NCBI GenBank assembly: GCA_030603385.1 | Contig: JAUVXW010000002.1 | Location: 62,001-126,000, forward strand | DNA: 64,000 bases | Direction: 5' to 3' | Source of the DNA: Promethearchaeota archaeon | Lineage (GTDB): Archaea > Asgardarchaeota > Lokiarchaeia > Sigyniarchaeales > SOKP01 | Shown: positions 25,923 to 34,357 of the stretch, piece by piece | How positions within the stretch are numbered: the first letter of the stretch is position 1 | Layout of the letters: every line of letters begins with the position of its first letter | Program-made: the position numbers and the translations under genes | Notes under the pieces: model-generated | Database searches by the model: none | The model's input: only the letters and a program-made list of their open reading frames with translations | Told to the model about the DNA's origin: nothing

Positions 25923-26561
25923 CTATTTTATTTCAATTACTTTCTTATCTTCAGTTTCAGAAGTTTTTTTAGGGATTTTTAGTCTTAGTACCCCATTTTT
26001 AAAACTTGCATCAATCCCTTCTAAGTTAATCTCTTCCGGTAGGTGAAAGCTTCGAAAGAAGCTTGCTGATCTGAATTCTCTTCTCAAATAATCTCCTTCA
26101 ATCTTTTTTCCCTTCTCTTTTTTTTTATCCTTTTTGTCTTTATGTTTATCTTTTTTATCTTCTTTTTTTTCCTTATCTTCTTTTTTATCCTCTTTCTCCT
26201 CTTTATACTTTAGAGCTTTTTCACCAATGATTTCTAAAACACCGTCTTGAAGAGTAATATTGACATGTTTTTTGTCTAAACCTGGTAATTCAATAAGGAG
26301 ATTATAATAATTTTCATTTTCGATTATATTTGTCAAAGGAGTTCTATAAAAAGATTCAATTTCTAAAATTTCTAAAGATTCAGTAGGTCTAATTCTAAAT
26401 GAGCCCCATTCAGAAATTTCTATCATTGAATCCTTTGATTGATTTAGGGAAAAAACTTGTTTCTTTTTTAAGCCTAATTCTTGTTCCTTTTTTTCTTTTT
26501 CTATATCTAATTCAGTCTCTTTTTCTTCCTCCTCAAATGCATCTTTAACATTTTCATCCAT
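25923..26561 (-). CDS. Hsp20/alpha-crystallin small heat-shock protein with charged insert
   Basis: 212 residues, ATG start with GGAGA upstream. The alpha-crystallin domain is present: YYNLLIELPGLDKKHVNITLQDGVLEIIGEK, then RREFRSASFFRSFHLPEEI, ASFKNGVLRLKIPKK, ending KKVIEIK. Between the two halves (about residues 118-155, the beta5-beta7 dimerisation loop) lies a Lys/Asp/Glu low-complexity insertion made of KKEDK/KDKK units. The N-terminus is also unusually acidic. Chaperone that holds unfolded proteins; the insert should enlarge or alter the loop that swaps between subunits. Confidence 0.9.
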   Translation of the reverse strand: MDENVKDAFEEEEKETELDIEKEKKEQELGLKKKQVFSLNQSKDSMIEISEWGSFRIRPTESLEILEIESFYRTPLTNIIENENYYNLLIELPGLDKKHVNITLQDGVLEIIGEKALKYKEEKEDKKEDKEKKEDKKDKHKDKKDKKKEKGKKIEGDYLRREFRSASFFRSFHLPEEINLEGIDASFKNGVLRLKIPKKTSETEDKKVIEIK

Positions 26562-26753
26562 CTTAATCAGATCTCCAAAAATTTACAGAATAACAAAAAA
26601 TAAATGAAAGTTATATAAAAAGTTTTGTCTAAAAAGAGGACGTAAAAAAAAAATATGAGAGATTAAACCACCAACTACTTTTGACATCTTTTAAGAAAAA
26701 TATAACAATTCTCTTAAAAAGAATTTTAAAAAAAATTGATTTATTTTTAATAT

Positions 26754-28175
26754 TTATTTTAGAGCACTCAACTTCTTTTCATGCAATTCTGTTAATTTTC
26801 TCCTATTTTCTGCTAATTTTTCTCCTTTTATCGGATAATAATACATTCCAATCCAAGAAATTATAAGAACAATAGCAGGATAAACACCCATTAAAATTTG
26901 GAGTCCTAATATTGTATTTACTCCCGGATTCGGTGTGTAATTATACCAATCTGTTGTACTAAAAACAATCATAATTAAGAAGAAATTAATAATCATTGAT
27001 ATTCTAATAAAGAAATTAAAAATTGCGTAGTATATGCCAGAACGTCGTGTTCCGTGAGTAATTTCATCCTCATCAATGATTTCTGCGATGCATTGATCAT
27101 AAAAGTATAATCCACCACCAAGACCAATCCCATTGAAAATTTGCACAATAAAAGCCATTTCAATACTAACTGAGAATGCAAAAATTATAATGGGAAATAT
27201 CCATACCGCTATTCCTATTAATCCTGCCATACGAGCTCCTTTGGAAATTCGTATTTTTTCCCATAATGGTGTAGAGATTGCTGCCACAATGAATTCTAAC
27301 GCAAGGAGAATGCCAATAATAATCGGATCTTCAATATCTAAAGCATGTGTCATAAAGAGAGGTGCTAATGTTGGTAAAATATTTATAACAATCCATGTCC
27401 CTAAAGCTGGTATCAAAAACCATTGAAATGATTTATTTTTAAAGGTATTTTTTAGGGTTATAGTAAAAGACATTGCCGTTTCAGCATCCTTAGACATATG
27501 CTTAGGTTCTTTTACACCCCATTTCAAGAGAACAAAATATGTCACAAGGATTATTATCGCAGCAATAATCCCTGTTAATTGATATTGTCCTAATGTATTT
27601 GGATCTGATATGGGGGGGTCTGTATCTGGAATAACACCTAGGATATTTTCAATAATGAGTGTAGGAATAAGAAACGCAAAAATCAGTGCAACCATAACGA
27701 AGCTTATCCGAACTTTTCCAACTGAACTGCGAGCTTTCACTGTAACGTACATTTCAGAAAAAACAGCATTATAATTTAAGTTAAAAGCTGTATAAGTTGT
27801 ATCAAATAAGATAAGGATAAGAATAAAATATAAAAAGTTGATTGTGGGTGAGTTAAGATCAACTGGAGGTGTAAAAAGTAGTATCATTGTAATAGCTAAG
27901 GGTATAGTAGCGGCTGCCATCCAAGGTATTCTTCGTCCCCATTTAGTTTTTGTTCGATCAGAAAGATATCCTATTAGTGGATCATTAATACCATTCCATA
28001 AACTCCACAAAATAAAACCTCCGCCAATCAATAGTATAGGAACTCCTACAATTGCAAAATAGAAAGTGAAAATTAGAAATGTAAATGTTTGCATAGCTGT
28101 ATTATCTCCTATTTCTCCGAACGCAAAAGCAATTTTCTTTTTTAGTGAGATATTTCGAGATTCGTTATCACTCAT
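26754..28175 (-). CDS. GPH/MelB-type MFS transporter (sugar:cation symporter family)
   Basis: 473 residues from ATG 28175 (SDNESRNISLKKKIAFAFGEIGDN); the frame extends upstream to 28256 without a good start. About 12 membrane segments. The MFS loop-2 signature appears as DPLIGYLSDRTKTKWGRRIPWM, and FNLNYNAVFSEMY and GIGLGGGLYFYDQCIAEIIDEDE are typical for the glycoside-pentoside-hexuronide group. Divergent from an inositol-dehydrogenase gene, so a polyol, sugar or sugar acid is a reasonable guess for the cargo. Confidence 0.88.
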   Translation of the reverse strand: MSDNESRNISLKKKIAFAFGEIGDNTAMQTFTFLIFTFYFAIVGVPILLIGGGFILWSLWNGINDPLIGYLSDRTKTKWGRRIPWMAAATIPLAITMILLFTPPVDLNSPTINFLYFILILILFDTTYTAFNLNYNAVFSEMYVTVKARSSVGKVRISFVMVALIFAFLIPTLIIENILGVIPDTDPPISDPNTLGQYQLTGIIAAIIILVTYFVLLKWGVKEPKHMSKDAETAMSFTITLKNTFKNKSFQWFLIPALGTWIVINILPTLAPLFMTHALDIEDPIIIGILLALEFIVAAISTPLWEKIRISKGARMAGLIGIAVWIFPIIIFAFSVSIEMAFIVQIFNGIGLGGGLYFYDQCIAEIIDEDEITHGTRRSGIYYAIFNFFIRISMIINFFLIMIVFSTTDWYNYTPNPGVNTILGLQILMGVYPAIVLIISWIGMYYYPIKGEKLAENRRKLTELHEKKLSALK

Positions 28176-28330
28176 AAAATCAATCTTTTTTTTAATTAAT
28201 GAGATATGATTAAACATTTGCTCTATTTCTATAAAAATATATCTTAGAAAAAACATAAAATAGTATAATTTAGAATTTAGATCAATTATTTAGAAAAATT
28301 ACAATTATAAAGATTCATAAGTGAGATCTA

Positions 28331-29353
28331 ATGGAAAACACTTTTACTGCTGGAGTAATCGGTGCCGGCAGAATGGGAAAGATACACATTGAAAATATTA
28401 TACACAATATTCCAAATTTAAAGTTAAAATTGGTTGCTGATATTAAGATAGATGATAATTTAGAAAAATGGGCTTATGAAATAGGTGTTCCAAAACTCAC
28501 TCAAGATCCAATTGAAATTCTAAATGACTCTGAGATAAATGTAGTAATAATTGCCTCATCCACAGATACTCATACCAAATTCATACAAGAAGCTGCGCAA
28601 GCAAAAAAGGATATTTTTTGTGAGAAACCTATTGACACAGACCTGAAACGTATCAAAGAAACCCTTGAAATTGTTAAAAAGGAAGGCGTAAAACTTATGA
28701 TTGGATTTAATAGGCGATTTGACAGAAATTTCAAAAGAGTAAGGGAGATGGTTACTTCAGGTCAAATAGGGACCCCTTACATTATTAAAGTTACTGCTCG
28801 TGATCCTGCTCCCCCTTCCATTGAATATATTAAGACATCTGGAGGGATGCTTTTTGATATGACAATTCACGATTGGGATATGGCCCGTTTTCAAGTAGGA
28901 AGTGAAATTGAAGAAGTTTATACAAGCGGTGCTGTTCTTGTAGATCCTGAAATAGGTAAAGCAGGAGATATAGATACTGCTGTGGTAATTTTGAAATTTA
29001 AAAATGGTGTAATTGGAATGATTGATAATTCTCGTCAAGCAGTATATGGATATGACCAGCGTGTTGAAGTATTTGGTTCAAAAGGATGTGTAATTGCGGA
29101 CAATGAACCATCGAATACAGTACGTTTATATACCGCTGAAAAGATAAAAGAGGATAACATCCCATACTTTTTCTTACAAAGATATATGGATTCTTACGCT
29201 GCAGAATTACAAGACTTCCTCGAATGTTTGCGAAATAACAAAGAACCATCACCAAATGGAGAAGATGGCTTTCAAAATGTTGTAATAGCAATAGCTGCCC
29301 AAAAATCATATGAAGAGAATCGTCCTGTCAAGATTTCTGAAATTGTCATATAA
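28331..29353 (+). CDS. iolG: Gfo/Idh/MocA oxidoreductase, inositol 2-dehydrogenase-like
   Basis: 340 residues, ATG start. Rossmann motif GVIGAGRMGKIH, the catalytic EKPID (about 98), NRRFDRNFKRV, and the substrate block GGMLFDMTIHDWDMARF (about 175-190) with VYGYDQRVEVFG and a C-terminal NVVIAIAAQKSYEENRPV. These match inositol 2-dehydrogenase, which oxidises myo-inositol with NAD. Other cyclitol or sugar substrates are possible. The divergent transporter suggests an uptake-oxidation module, although the cell may also use inositol for archaetidylinositol lipids. Confidence 0.85.
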   Translation: MENTFTAGVIGAGRMGKIHIENIIHNIPNLKLKLVADIKIDDNLEKWAYEIGVPKLTQDPIEILNDSEINVVIIASSTDTHTKFIQEAAQAKKDIFCEKPIDTDLKRIKETLEIVKKEGVKLMIGFNRRFDRNFKRVREMVTSGQIGTPYIIKVTARDPAPPSIEYIKTSGGMLFDMTIHDWDMARFQVGSEIEEVYTSGAVLVDPEIGKAGDIDTAVVILKFKNGVIGMIDNSRQAVYGYDQRVEVFGSKGCVIADNEPSNTVRLYTAEKIKEDNIPYFFLQRYMDSYAAELQDFLECLRNNKEPSPNGEDGFQNVVIAIAAQKSYEENRPVKISEIVI

Positions 29354-29444
29354 CATTTAAAACGAACTTATAGAATTTTAAGCAAAATTTTTAATTTCAT
29401 AATAAATAGATGATACAAGTAAAAGACTAATGGGTTGATGACAT

Positions 29445-29987
29445 ATATCATTTGATTTATCTGCATTTAAATTATTAATTAAGAAGATTTTTCCACCAAA
29501 AAAAAGCGTTTTCACTGTAGATACTACAGGAGATGGAAAAGGAGATTCTATACAAATAAAAGTAATTAATCTACTATTTCCATTCGTAGTTCCTGAGAAT
29601 ATTGAGTTAGGAGATTTTGATTTAAAGAGCTTTGATGTACAAAATTTTGATATTTCGGAATATGTAACATTGTTCATAGATGATAGACCGATTAACGTTT
29701 CAAAAGATTCTTTCAACTTTGAAACAATAAAGGATCGATTCTTAATTTATCATAAGGGAGAATCATTTAAACTAAGTGATATCCTTGAAGGTAAATTTAG
29801 TGGAAGAACTATAGCCTTAGGTGATAGTATTAGTATTTTAATTAAATTAGATACAGAAACCCTAAACACATTAACTGAAGGAAAACACATTTTCAAGATT
29901 GATAGTGAATTCGTCTCGAACCTTATAATTAATTTTGAATTGGATAAAACTAATATGAATCTAAAGTTTGATCCAAAAAACCCATAA
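29445..29987 (+). CDS. beta-rich protein of unknown function (probable ATA start)
   Basis: About 180 residues if read from ATA 29445, after GGGTTGATG; the frame is open from the stop at 29439-29441. The first TTG at 29670 would remove about 75 residues. The visible protein alternates short strands (FTVDTTGDGKGDSIQIKVIN, IELGDFDLKSFDVQNFDISEYVTLFIDD, LGDSISILIKLDTETLNTLTEGKHIFKI), like an immunoglobulin-like or beta-sandwich fold. The DTTGDGKGDS segment resembles an EF-hand-type calcium loop. Not recognised. It may be in one transcript with the gene at 30094. Confidence 0.55.
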   Translation: MSFDLSAFKLLIKKIFPPKKSVFTVDTTGDGKGDSIQIKVINLLFPFVVPENIELGDFDLKSFDVQNFDISEYVTLFIDDRPINVSKDSFNFETIKDRFLIYHKGESFKLSDILEGKFSGRTIALGDSISILIKLDTETLNTLTEGKHIFKIDSEFVSNLIINFELDKTNMNLKFDPKNP

Positions 29988-30093
29988 AAGTATATTTTTT
30001 CTAAAGGAGACGTTTTACTTATCATTTGAGTCTCTTAAGATTTATATAGGTGTTTTTATGTTTAATTTCTTAATATTAGAAGAAAGTGTTATT

Positions 30094-30615
30094 ATGGCAA
30101 TTACTAAACTTACTCATAGTACAGATATCACTCCTTTAGATAACTCAGCGAAAATTCAGTTTATCTGTCCAGTTTGTAAGGCTGAGAAAGTTTTGCAATT
30201 TCCTAAATCTGTTATTACTCAAGCAAAAGGTTTATCTACCATGTCGATCGCAAGGGGTTTAGTATGCGAGCACCAATTTCAAGCCTTTGTCGATAAGAAT
30301 TATATGGTTCGTGGTTACCAGAGAGTAGATTTCGAATTTGAAAAAATTAGATCTGAAGAAAAAAGATTACAAAATAGAGAGAATAAAACAAATGACGATG
30401 AGCTTTTTGAAAATCTTATCTTAGAAGGAAATTATCTTGAATATAATCCCAATCAAAAACAAGAATATAAAGATAAGAAAAAACATACAGAGGAGTATAA
30501 ATCAGCAGATACCAACTTAGACCTACAAGAAATCTATAATGAGTTCTGGGAATTCATTGATAAGGATAATAATTTATTTCAAAGGTTTATAAAAAATGAT
30601 ATAAGAAGAAAGTAA
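30094..30615 (+). CDS. hypothetical protein with N-terminal zinc-knuckle-like domain
   Basis: 173 residues from ATG 30094 (AITKLTHSTDITPLD); upstream codons in the open frame look non-coding. Residues about 20-75 contain ICPVCKAEKVLQFPKSV and GLVCEHQFQAFVDKNYMVRGYQR, three cysteines and a histidine that could bind zinc. The C-terminal half is charged, helical and poorly conserved-looking. I do not know the family. It follows the beta-rich gene by 106 bp. Confidence 0.6.
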   Translation: MAITKLTHSTDITPLDNSAKIQFICPVCKAEKVLQFPKSVITQAKGLSTMSIARGLVCEHQFQAFVDKNYMVRGYQRVDFEFEKIRSEEKRLQNRENKTNDDELFENLILEGNYLEYNPNQKQEYKDKKKHTEEYKSADTNLDLQEIYNEFWEFIDKDNNLFQRFIKNDIRRK

Positions 30616-30703
30616 CTATACCTTTTTTTCTTTTATAATAATAAATGTTAGTTTCTTAGTTTAAAAAAATCGATACTACAATATTAAAAGGGGAAGAGAA
30701 CTA

Positions 30704-30867
30704 TGCCAAGGGAGGGAATTTCATACAAATGCGTTCTGCTGGTGTATTTTGAACCCTCGATACCCAGATCTTCAGTTTCACCTTTATCGGTAACTCCGAT
30801 GAATCTGGTGCGTTCTTACCCTACAATAAGGAGCTCTAACGCATGAACCGGGCTACGCCACCTTGGC
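30704..30867 (-). tRNA. tRNA-Phe(GAA) with three apparent introns
   Basis: Acceptor GCCAAGG/CCTTGGC, discriminator A. D-stem GCGT/ACGC encloses about 40 nt instead of 10; anticodon stem CCAGA/TCTGG encloses 28 extra nt before the loop CTGAAGA (GAA); variable loop GTATC; T-stem GAGGG/CCCTC encloses about 35 nt instead of 7, starting TTCAA. Removing about 33, 28 and 28 nt leaves a normal 75-nt tRNA-Phe. Each insert has its own hairpin: TGCGTT with AACGCA, ATCGG-AGTTA-CCGAT, and ATACA with TGTAT. The introns lie in the D-loop, at 31/32 and in the T-loop; exact junctions are ambiguous. Confidence 0.85.
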
Positions 30868-30962
30868 GGATGAGAATTTAGAATTTTTAAGATTTATAAA
30901 ATATCAAAATTCGTAATTTAGAAAGGTAAAAATATCATTTAAATTTTTTTCATATACATCTT

Positions 30963-31703
30963 TTACTTTTGCAAGATTAGTGTTCTTTTTTCTTTAGGTA
31001 ATTTTTCACTAGCATATCTAAGAATTAAACGAGGAAGTTTACCTTTATTTCTCATTAAGTATTGATATATTATTTCTGGGTTATATCTTGAACAAGTTTT
31101 TAGGAGCCATCCAATTCCCTTATGGATGTAATCTTCTGGATATGTCATCATTTTTTCAGCGAATTCAAATACAAAATCCTCATCGAATTCTTTTTTTATC
31201 ATTATAAATTTAAGCAAAATTACTAAGGATGCACGTCTTATCCATAAGTTATCAAATTTTGACCAGACTGCAAGAGTTTTTTTAGTTAATTCTTCATTTC
31301 CTTTTTTTCCTAAAAACGGTCCAATACCTCTAATCATAGTTGTATCTGTTATCGCCCACGTATCGAAATTGCTAGGAATTAATTCTTGAATCATATCAAC
31401 TGTTTCTTTATTAAAATCCTTCTTAAATCTGTTTAATAAGAAAATGCCAGCTATTTTTTCATCATGCACATCTGATTTTATCAAAATTTTAAAAATTTCA
31501 GAAGCCTCATCATAGTTTAATTGAAACTTACTATTAAGTTCTCTAATAAACTTTTCAATGTCAGAATGTTTGTTCCCGTATGCTACAAAATTAGGATTAT
31601 CAGAATTTAAAATTTTATACATTCGAGACTTTTGTTCAAAGGTCAAATGAGTAGAGTTATTTTTTAAGTATGTTCTAATCTCTTGAATAACATTCTCGAT
31701 CAT
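30963..31703 (-). CDS. AlkD-like DNA alkylation repair protein (HEAT-like)
   Basis: 246 residues, ATG start. Helical repeats typical of AlkC/AlkD glycosylases: FVAYGNKHSDIEKFIREL, EIFKILIKSDVHDEKIAGIFLLNRF, SNFDTWAITDTTMIRGIGPFL, WIRRASLVILLKF, and DYIHKGIGWLLKTCSRYNPE. AlkD excises positively charged alkylated bases using aromatic and acidic residues in the concave face. Its start overlaps the stop of the radical SAM gene by 4 bp, so the two are translationally coupled. Confidence 0.85.
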   Translation of the reverse strand: MIENVIQEIRTYLKNNSTHLTFEQKSRMYKILNSDNPNFVAYGNKHSDIEKFIRELNSKFQLNYDEASEIFKILIKSDVHDEKIAGIFLLNRFKKDFNKETVDMIQELIPSNFDTWAITDTTMIRGIGPFLGKKGNEELTKKTLAVWSKFDNLWIRRASLVILLKFIMIKKEFDEDFVFEFAEKMMTYPEDYIHKGIGWLLKTCSRYNPEIIYQYLMRNKGKLPRLILRYASEKLPKEKRTLILQK

Positions 31704-32836
31704 AAGAATCTATCAATTCCGGTTTTATGTTTTAGATCTTTACTTTTTTCTAAGTAAGGTTCAACATAATCAATAATTTGCTGATTAAAATTTTTCAATT
31801 TAGATAAATTTCCCCTTTTATAAACATCAAAAATTGATTCTTCTAAATTATTAAGGTTTAAACCGGCCCACATCATAGTTTTATTAGATTTTCCTGTCTT
31901 TAATGAATCCAAGTATTCTTTATTTAACAATAGTTCAGAGATCTTATAATTCCATTTACGATAATCTGAAGGAATCCATCTTTTTACTCTTACTGCTATA
32001 TTATATTTCTCACATAAATTCAATAATTTAGGATGTAATTCTCTGACATATTGGGCAGATGGGTACATCTCACCTTTATATAATTCGAGTAAAGGCTTGA
32101 CAACATATTTATACTTACTATTTTTTAGTTTTTTTATAAAGTAGTCAGCTTGAGAATCTCGCATCGTTAAACCAGGTGAAAATAAAACAAAGTCTGCTCC
32201 AGCTTTTTTAGATTGTTTTATTACATCCTCTAGATTTTGATTGTCATCACATAAAAATGGAATAATTGGGATAAAGTAGGTACCTACTTGAATATGTGGT
32301 GATTTCTTTTTTATAACCGATAATGCTTCTAACCTTTCAGAAGGGGATGATGAATAAGGTTCTAAAAATTTAGCAAGTTCCTCGTTAGTAGTACTTATTG
32401 AAAATCCTACAGTACACCATGTATCTTCTGCGATTTTTTTTAAAATATCAATATCTCGAGTAATTAATTTTGATTTAGTTGCAATATTTATAGGGAATTT
32501 ATGTTTCGCTATAACTTGCAAGACTTTTCTTGTATGTTCAATCTCTTGCTCAATCGGTTGATAAGCGTCGTTTACTCCTCCTGGAGCAATTATATCAGGT
32601 AATAGTGTTCGAGCTCTTTTTAACCTCAGATCTAACTTTTTATCAAAATTGGTCTTAATTATAACTTCATTTTCAAAATCTTTTAGGTAATATCGCTGAC
32701 TTCGCGCATCACAATAAATACAAGCATGGGTGCATCCTGAATATGTGTTCAGAGTATAGCGTGACCAAAACCAAGAATCAGGGTATCTTAATTTGTTTAT
32801 GACAGATTTGAACTCTTTATATTTGTAAGTAACCAT
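31700..32836 (-). CDS. SplB-like radical SAM protein
   Basis: 378 residues, ATG start. Motif CTHACIYCD (about 35-43) for the 4Fe-4S cluster, preceded by TLNTYSGC, then APGGVNDAYQPIE, INIATKSKLITRDIDIL, TVGFSISTTNEEL and GTYFIPIIPFL. This is the COG1533 spore-photoproduct-lyase-like family. Only the true lyase is biochemically clear; archaeal members are uncharacterised. Coupling to an AlkD-like gene suggests a role in DNA or nucleotide damage repair, by inference only. Confidence 0.85.
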   Translation of the reverse strand: MVTYKYKEFKSVINKLRYPDSWFWSRYTLNTYSGCTHACIYCDARSQRYYLKDFENEVIIKTNFDKKLDLRLKRARTLLPDIIAPGGVNDAYQPIEQEIEHTRKVLQVIAKHKFPINIATKSKLITRDIDILKKIAEDTWCTVGFSISTTNEELAKFLEPYSSSPSERLEALSVIKKKSPHIQVGTYFIPIIPFLCDDNQNLEDVIKQSKKAGADFVLFSPGLTMRDSQADYFIKKLKNSKYKYVVKPLLELYKGEMYPSAQYVRELHPKLLNLCEKYNIAVRVKRWIPSDYRKWNYKISELLLNKEYLDSLKTGKSNKTMMWAGLNLNNLEESIFDVYKRGNLSKLKNFNQQIIDYVEPYLEKSKDLKHKTGIDRFL

Positions 32837-32929
32837 GGTTAAAAGTAATATTTTTGTATCCTCAATAATAAAATTAAAAATTTAAGATTATTAAAATAGA
32901 AGACAAATAAAATTTTATGAGTAAAATAG

Positions 32930-33002
32930 GAAAAAACGCCAGTTAAATAAAAAAGTGATCTAATATGGAAATGGAAAGAAAAAATTTAGTTGGCGTTTTT
33001 TC
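32930..33002. repeat. 73-bp element with 19-bp near-perfect inverted ends
   Basis: Left end GAAAAAACGCCAGTTAAAT (32930-32948), right end is its reverse complement apart from two adjacent bases (32984-33002; 12 outermost bases perfect). The interior is AT-rich without a reading frame. It lies between the radical SAM gene and tRNA-Gly. It may be a miniature inverted-repeat element or a long transcription-ending hairpin (the right arm ends in T6). No target-site duplication is certain. Confidence 0.6.
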
Positions 33003-33146
33003 AAATAGATCATACAACTTTGTAAATATATTTTTTTGCATTAAGAAATAAAAAACTACTCAAAGTTTTTTAAGAAATTTATAAATTTTGAAATATAAAT
33101 ATAATTTTATCTACAAATTAAAAATGAAAGAAGTTTTTAATTGAGA

Positions 33147-33239
33147 TGCGCCGCCCGGGAATCGAACCCGGGTTACTGGCTGACTTCAATCGGTTCTGAC
33201 TATGGAAGGCCAGAATCCTAACCCCTAGACTAGCGGCGC
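33147..33239 (-). tRNA. tRNA-Gly(TCC) with canonical intron
   Basis: Acceptor GCGCCGC/GCGGCGC, discriminator A, anticodon stem CTGGC/GCCAG, loop C-T-TCC-A with about 20 nt inserted at 37/38 (starting TAGTCAGAACC), T-arm CCGGG-type stem with TTCGATT loop. The intron is at the standard position and can extend the anticodon helix through GACT/AGTC pairing. CCA not encoded. Just upstream of the nep1 end. Confidence 0.92.
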
Positions 33240-33281
33240 TTAATATTATAAAAATCACCATTTCTTATAACTTTAGTGATT

Positions 33282-33956
33282 TTATTGAATATTATGACTT
33301 AACTCATAGTAAGTGATAATTTTATTAGTTACAATCCATGCATCTAAAGAATATTCTGAAATGGAAATTAAATTATTAGATAATCTTAAAAGTTCTTCCG
33401 AGAAGGTATTCTTTTGAAAACCCCCAATAATAGCTATTATATTTTTAGATAGAGCTTCTAAAAATAAATTCTTATAGTCATTAACTAATTTTCCTCTACT
33501 TGAAAATAAAATAATTTCTGGATTTTTAAATTTATTAATTAAATCTTGTAATTTTCCTTCAAACTGAGAGATTAAATGCTTGCCATTTACTTTGATATTA
33601 CCATCAATCAAAGTTTTTGCCATTAATCCTTTAAATCGATTATAATTTCTCGCTATCCTTATTTCTGGATTAAATTCATAAATTTTATTATTTATAGTAT
33701 GAATAAATAGGCTTAGATTACCAGTTTTGTTTAAAGTCGATCCTAAAGCATTGAGCAAACATAAATGAGTGATGTCAGGACGGCCCCTCTTTTCTGAATT
33801 TTTCAAATTTTTCATAGCACTATGATGTAGAGCATTATCTAATATTTGTGAGGCGTATATTTGTGACGACAAATTTTTTCTGACAGCAGAATGTTTTCTA
33901 ATTTCTTTGGGTATTAATTCCATACCACATTCCACTAAAATTACAATTAAAGGCAT
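33282..33956 (-). CDS. nep1: Nep1 (Emg1) rRNA pseudouridine-N1-methyltransferase
   Basis: 224 residues, ATG start. SPOUT-family Nep1 features: VECGMELIPKEI, DNALHHSAMKNL, KRGRPDITHLCLLNALGS, PEIRIARNYNRFKGLM and the knotted C-terminus with AIIGGFQKNTF and SEYSLDAWIVTNKI. It methylates the hypermodified pseudouridine in helix 35 of 16S rRNA during 30S assembly. Followed leftward by nothing in operon; preceded by the RNase P protein gene 16 bp away, so they form one assembly/processing operon. Confidence 0.95.
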   Translation of the reverse strand: MPLIVILVECGMELIPKEIRKHSAVRKNLSSQIYASQILDNALHHSAMKNLKNSEKRGRPDITHLCLLNALGSTLNKTGNLSLFIHTINNKIYEFNPEIRIARNYNRFKGLMAKTLIDGNIKVNGKHLISQFEGKLQDLINKFKNPEIILFSSRGKLVNDYKNLFLEALSKNIIAIIGGFQKNTFSEELLRLSNNLISISEYSLDAWIVTNKIITYYELSHNIQ

Positions 33957-33972
33957 AATTTTCTTAGTTTTA

Positions 33973-34335
33973 TTAATTTAATTCAGAAATTTCTTTTTTA
34001 ACACTTAAAGTTTTAATAAAATATCTGGTTGTATTATTACATTCAAAACATGTTAAAGAAACATGAGAGCCCTTTCCCTTATGGGAGTGCATTCTAATTC
34101 TATAATTTAATCCAGGATATAAAAATTTTTTACATTTTTTACATATACGTTTATTCCATTCATAAGGGATTTTAATTCTTGCTCTTTGAGCATAGCGTCT
34201 AGCTAAGTAAGTATATCTATTTGCTAATGATTTATTATCAGGGAAGATCTCATGAGCTCTTTGAAATAAATAGATTATCCTATTATTCGCAATTTTTTTT
34301 ATTACTACCCTATAATTTCGATTTTTCTTTACCAT
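33973..34335 (-). CDS. rnp4: RNase P protein component 4 (Rpp21/Rpr2)
   Basis: 120 residues, ATG start. N-terminal helices IIYLFQRAHEIFPDNKSLANRYTYLARRYAQRARIKIP, then the zinc-binding set CKKCKKFLYPGLNYRIRM and LTCFECNNTTRYFI, four cysteines as in archaeal Rpp21. It pairs with Rpp29 to support RNase P catalysis in tRNA 5' maturation. Middle gene of the yhbY-rnp4-nep1 set (22 and 16 bp gaps). Confidence 0.93.
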   Translation of the reverse strand: MVKKNRNYRVVIKKIANNRIIYLFQRAHEIFPDNKSLANRYTYLARRYAQRARIKIPYEWNKRICKKCKKFLYPGLNYRIRMHSHKGKGSHVSLTCFECNNTTRYFIKTLSVKKEISELN

Positions 34336-34357
34336 TTAAATTATTTTAGTTATAATT

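Noticed and set aside
26681-26866. 61-codon plus-strand frame at the 3' end of the MFS transporter
   Set aside because: Low-complexity hydrophobic translation opposite a well-supported gene; shadow.
28757-29309. Minus-strand frames inside the inositol dehydrogenase gene
   Set aside because: Translations are low-quality and overlap the full-length, motif-complete iolG-like frame.
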